From Peromyscus leucopus (lineage: Eukaryota > Chordata > Mammalia > Rodentia > Cricetidae), in NCBI RefSeq assembly GCF_004664715.2, contig NC_051068.1, positions 18,162,668 through 18,226,667 on the forward strand: a stretch of 64,000 nucleotides of DNA, read 5' to 3'; not shown here. Numbering within the stretch: the stretch's first letter is position 1. More model-generated notes on the stretch are below. The model had not been told where the DNA came from. It saw only the letters and a program-made list of their open reading frames with translations, and made no database searches.

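Noticed and set aside
2268..64000. Possibility that the locus is a Bltp1 pseudogene
   Set aside because: All 33 introns keep GT-AG borders and the 2,043 joined codons have no stop or frameshift.
1..64000. A second, previously undescribed gene system in the introns or on the minus strand
   Set aside because: Every longer minus-strand frame maps to exon shadows, SINEs, L1 relics or simple repeats; none shows codon bias, splice structure or a known domain.

Overview
This window is mammalian nuclear DNA from a rodent, and everything coding in it belongs to one gene on the + strand. The gene is Bltp1 (KIAA1109; bridge-like lipid transfer protein family member 1; relatives are fly tweek, worm lpd-3 and yeast Csf1). 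I recognised it from the translated exons. The rodent assignment rests on dense B1, B2/B3, ID and B1-ID (B4-type) SINEs, L1 tails and ERVK-like solo LTRs. The B1 subtype with the 'GTAGCTTTGCGCC...CTTGGTAGCCCAGG' core suggests a cricetid (hamster, vole or deer-mouse group) rather than a house mouse; this is an inference.

Layout: 34 coding exons were placed by hand with GT-AG boundaries and continuous phase. The first starts at 2268 (bases 1-2267 are intron) and the last runs off the right edge at 64000. Joined, they give 6,129 nt, exactly 2,043 codons without a stop, about 40% of a protein of about 5,000 residues. Neither the start codon, promoter, stop codon nor 3' UTR is in the window. Exons are numbered w1-w34 locally. 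The encoded part alternates beta-rich lipid-groove segments (w1-w4, w9-w12, w14-w24, w32-w34) with long polar, Ser-rich or charged loops (w5-w8, the middle of w10, w25-w31).

The other roughly 90% is intron: AT-rich unique sequence, ancient MIR/L2/L1M relics, younger rodent SINEs, three solo LTRs with 6-bp target duplications, L1 3'-end fragments and microsatellites. The longest intron (46323-52751) is mostly antisense L1 debris. I found no second protein-coding gene, no functional RNA gene and no CRISPR-like array.

I see no undescribed multi-gene system here. The most interesting points concern splicing and mobile elements. A B1 has landed on the donor of w3 and its target duplication appears to have copied the splice donor. 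An 11-G run interrupts the acceptor region of w15. A splice-site-bounded 54-nt block with an in-frame stop lies 28 nt before w32. Three small or symmetric exons could be cassettes. A Russian-doll nest (L1 > B1 > solo LTR) lies in the intron before w32.
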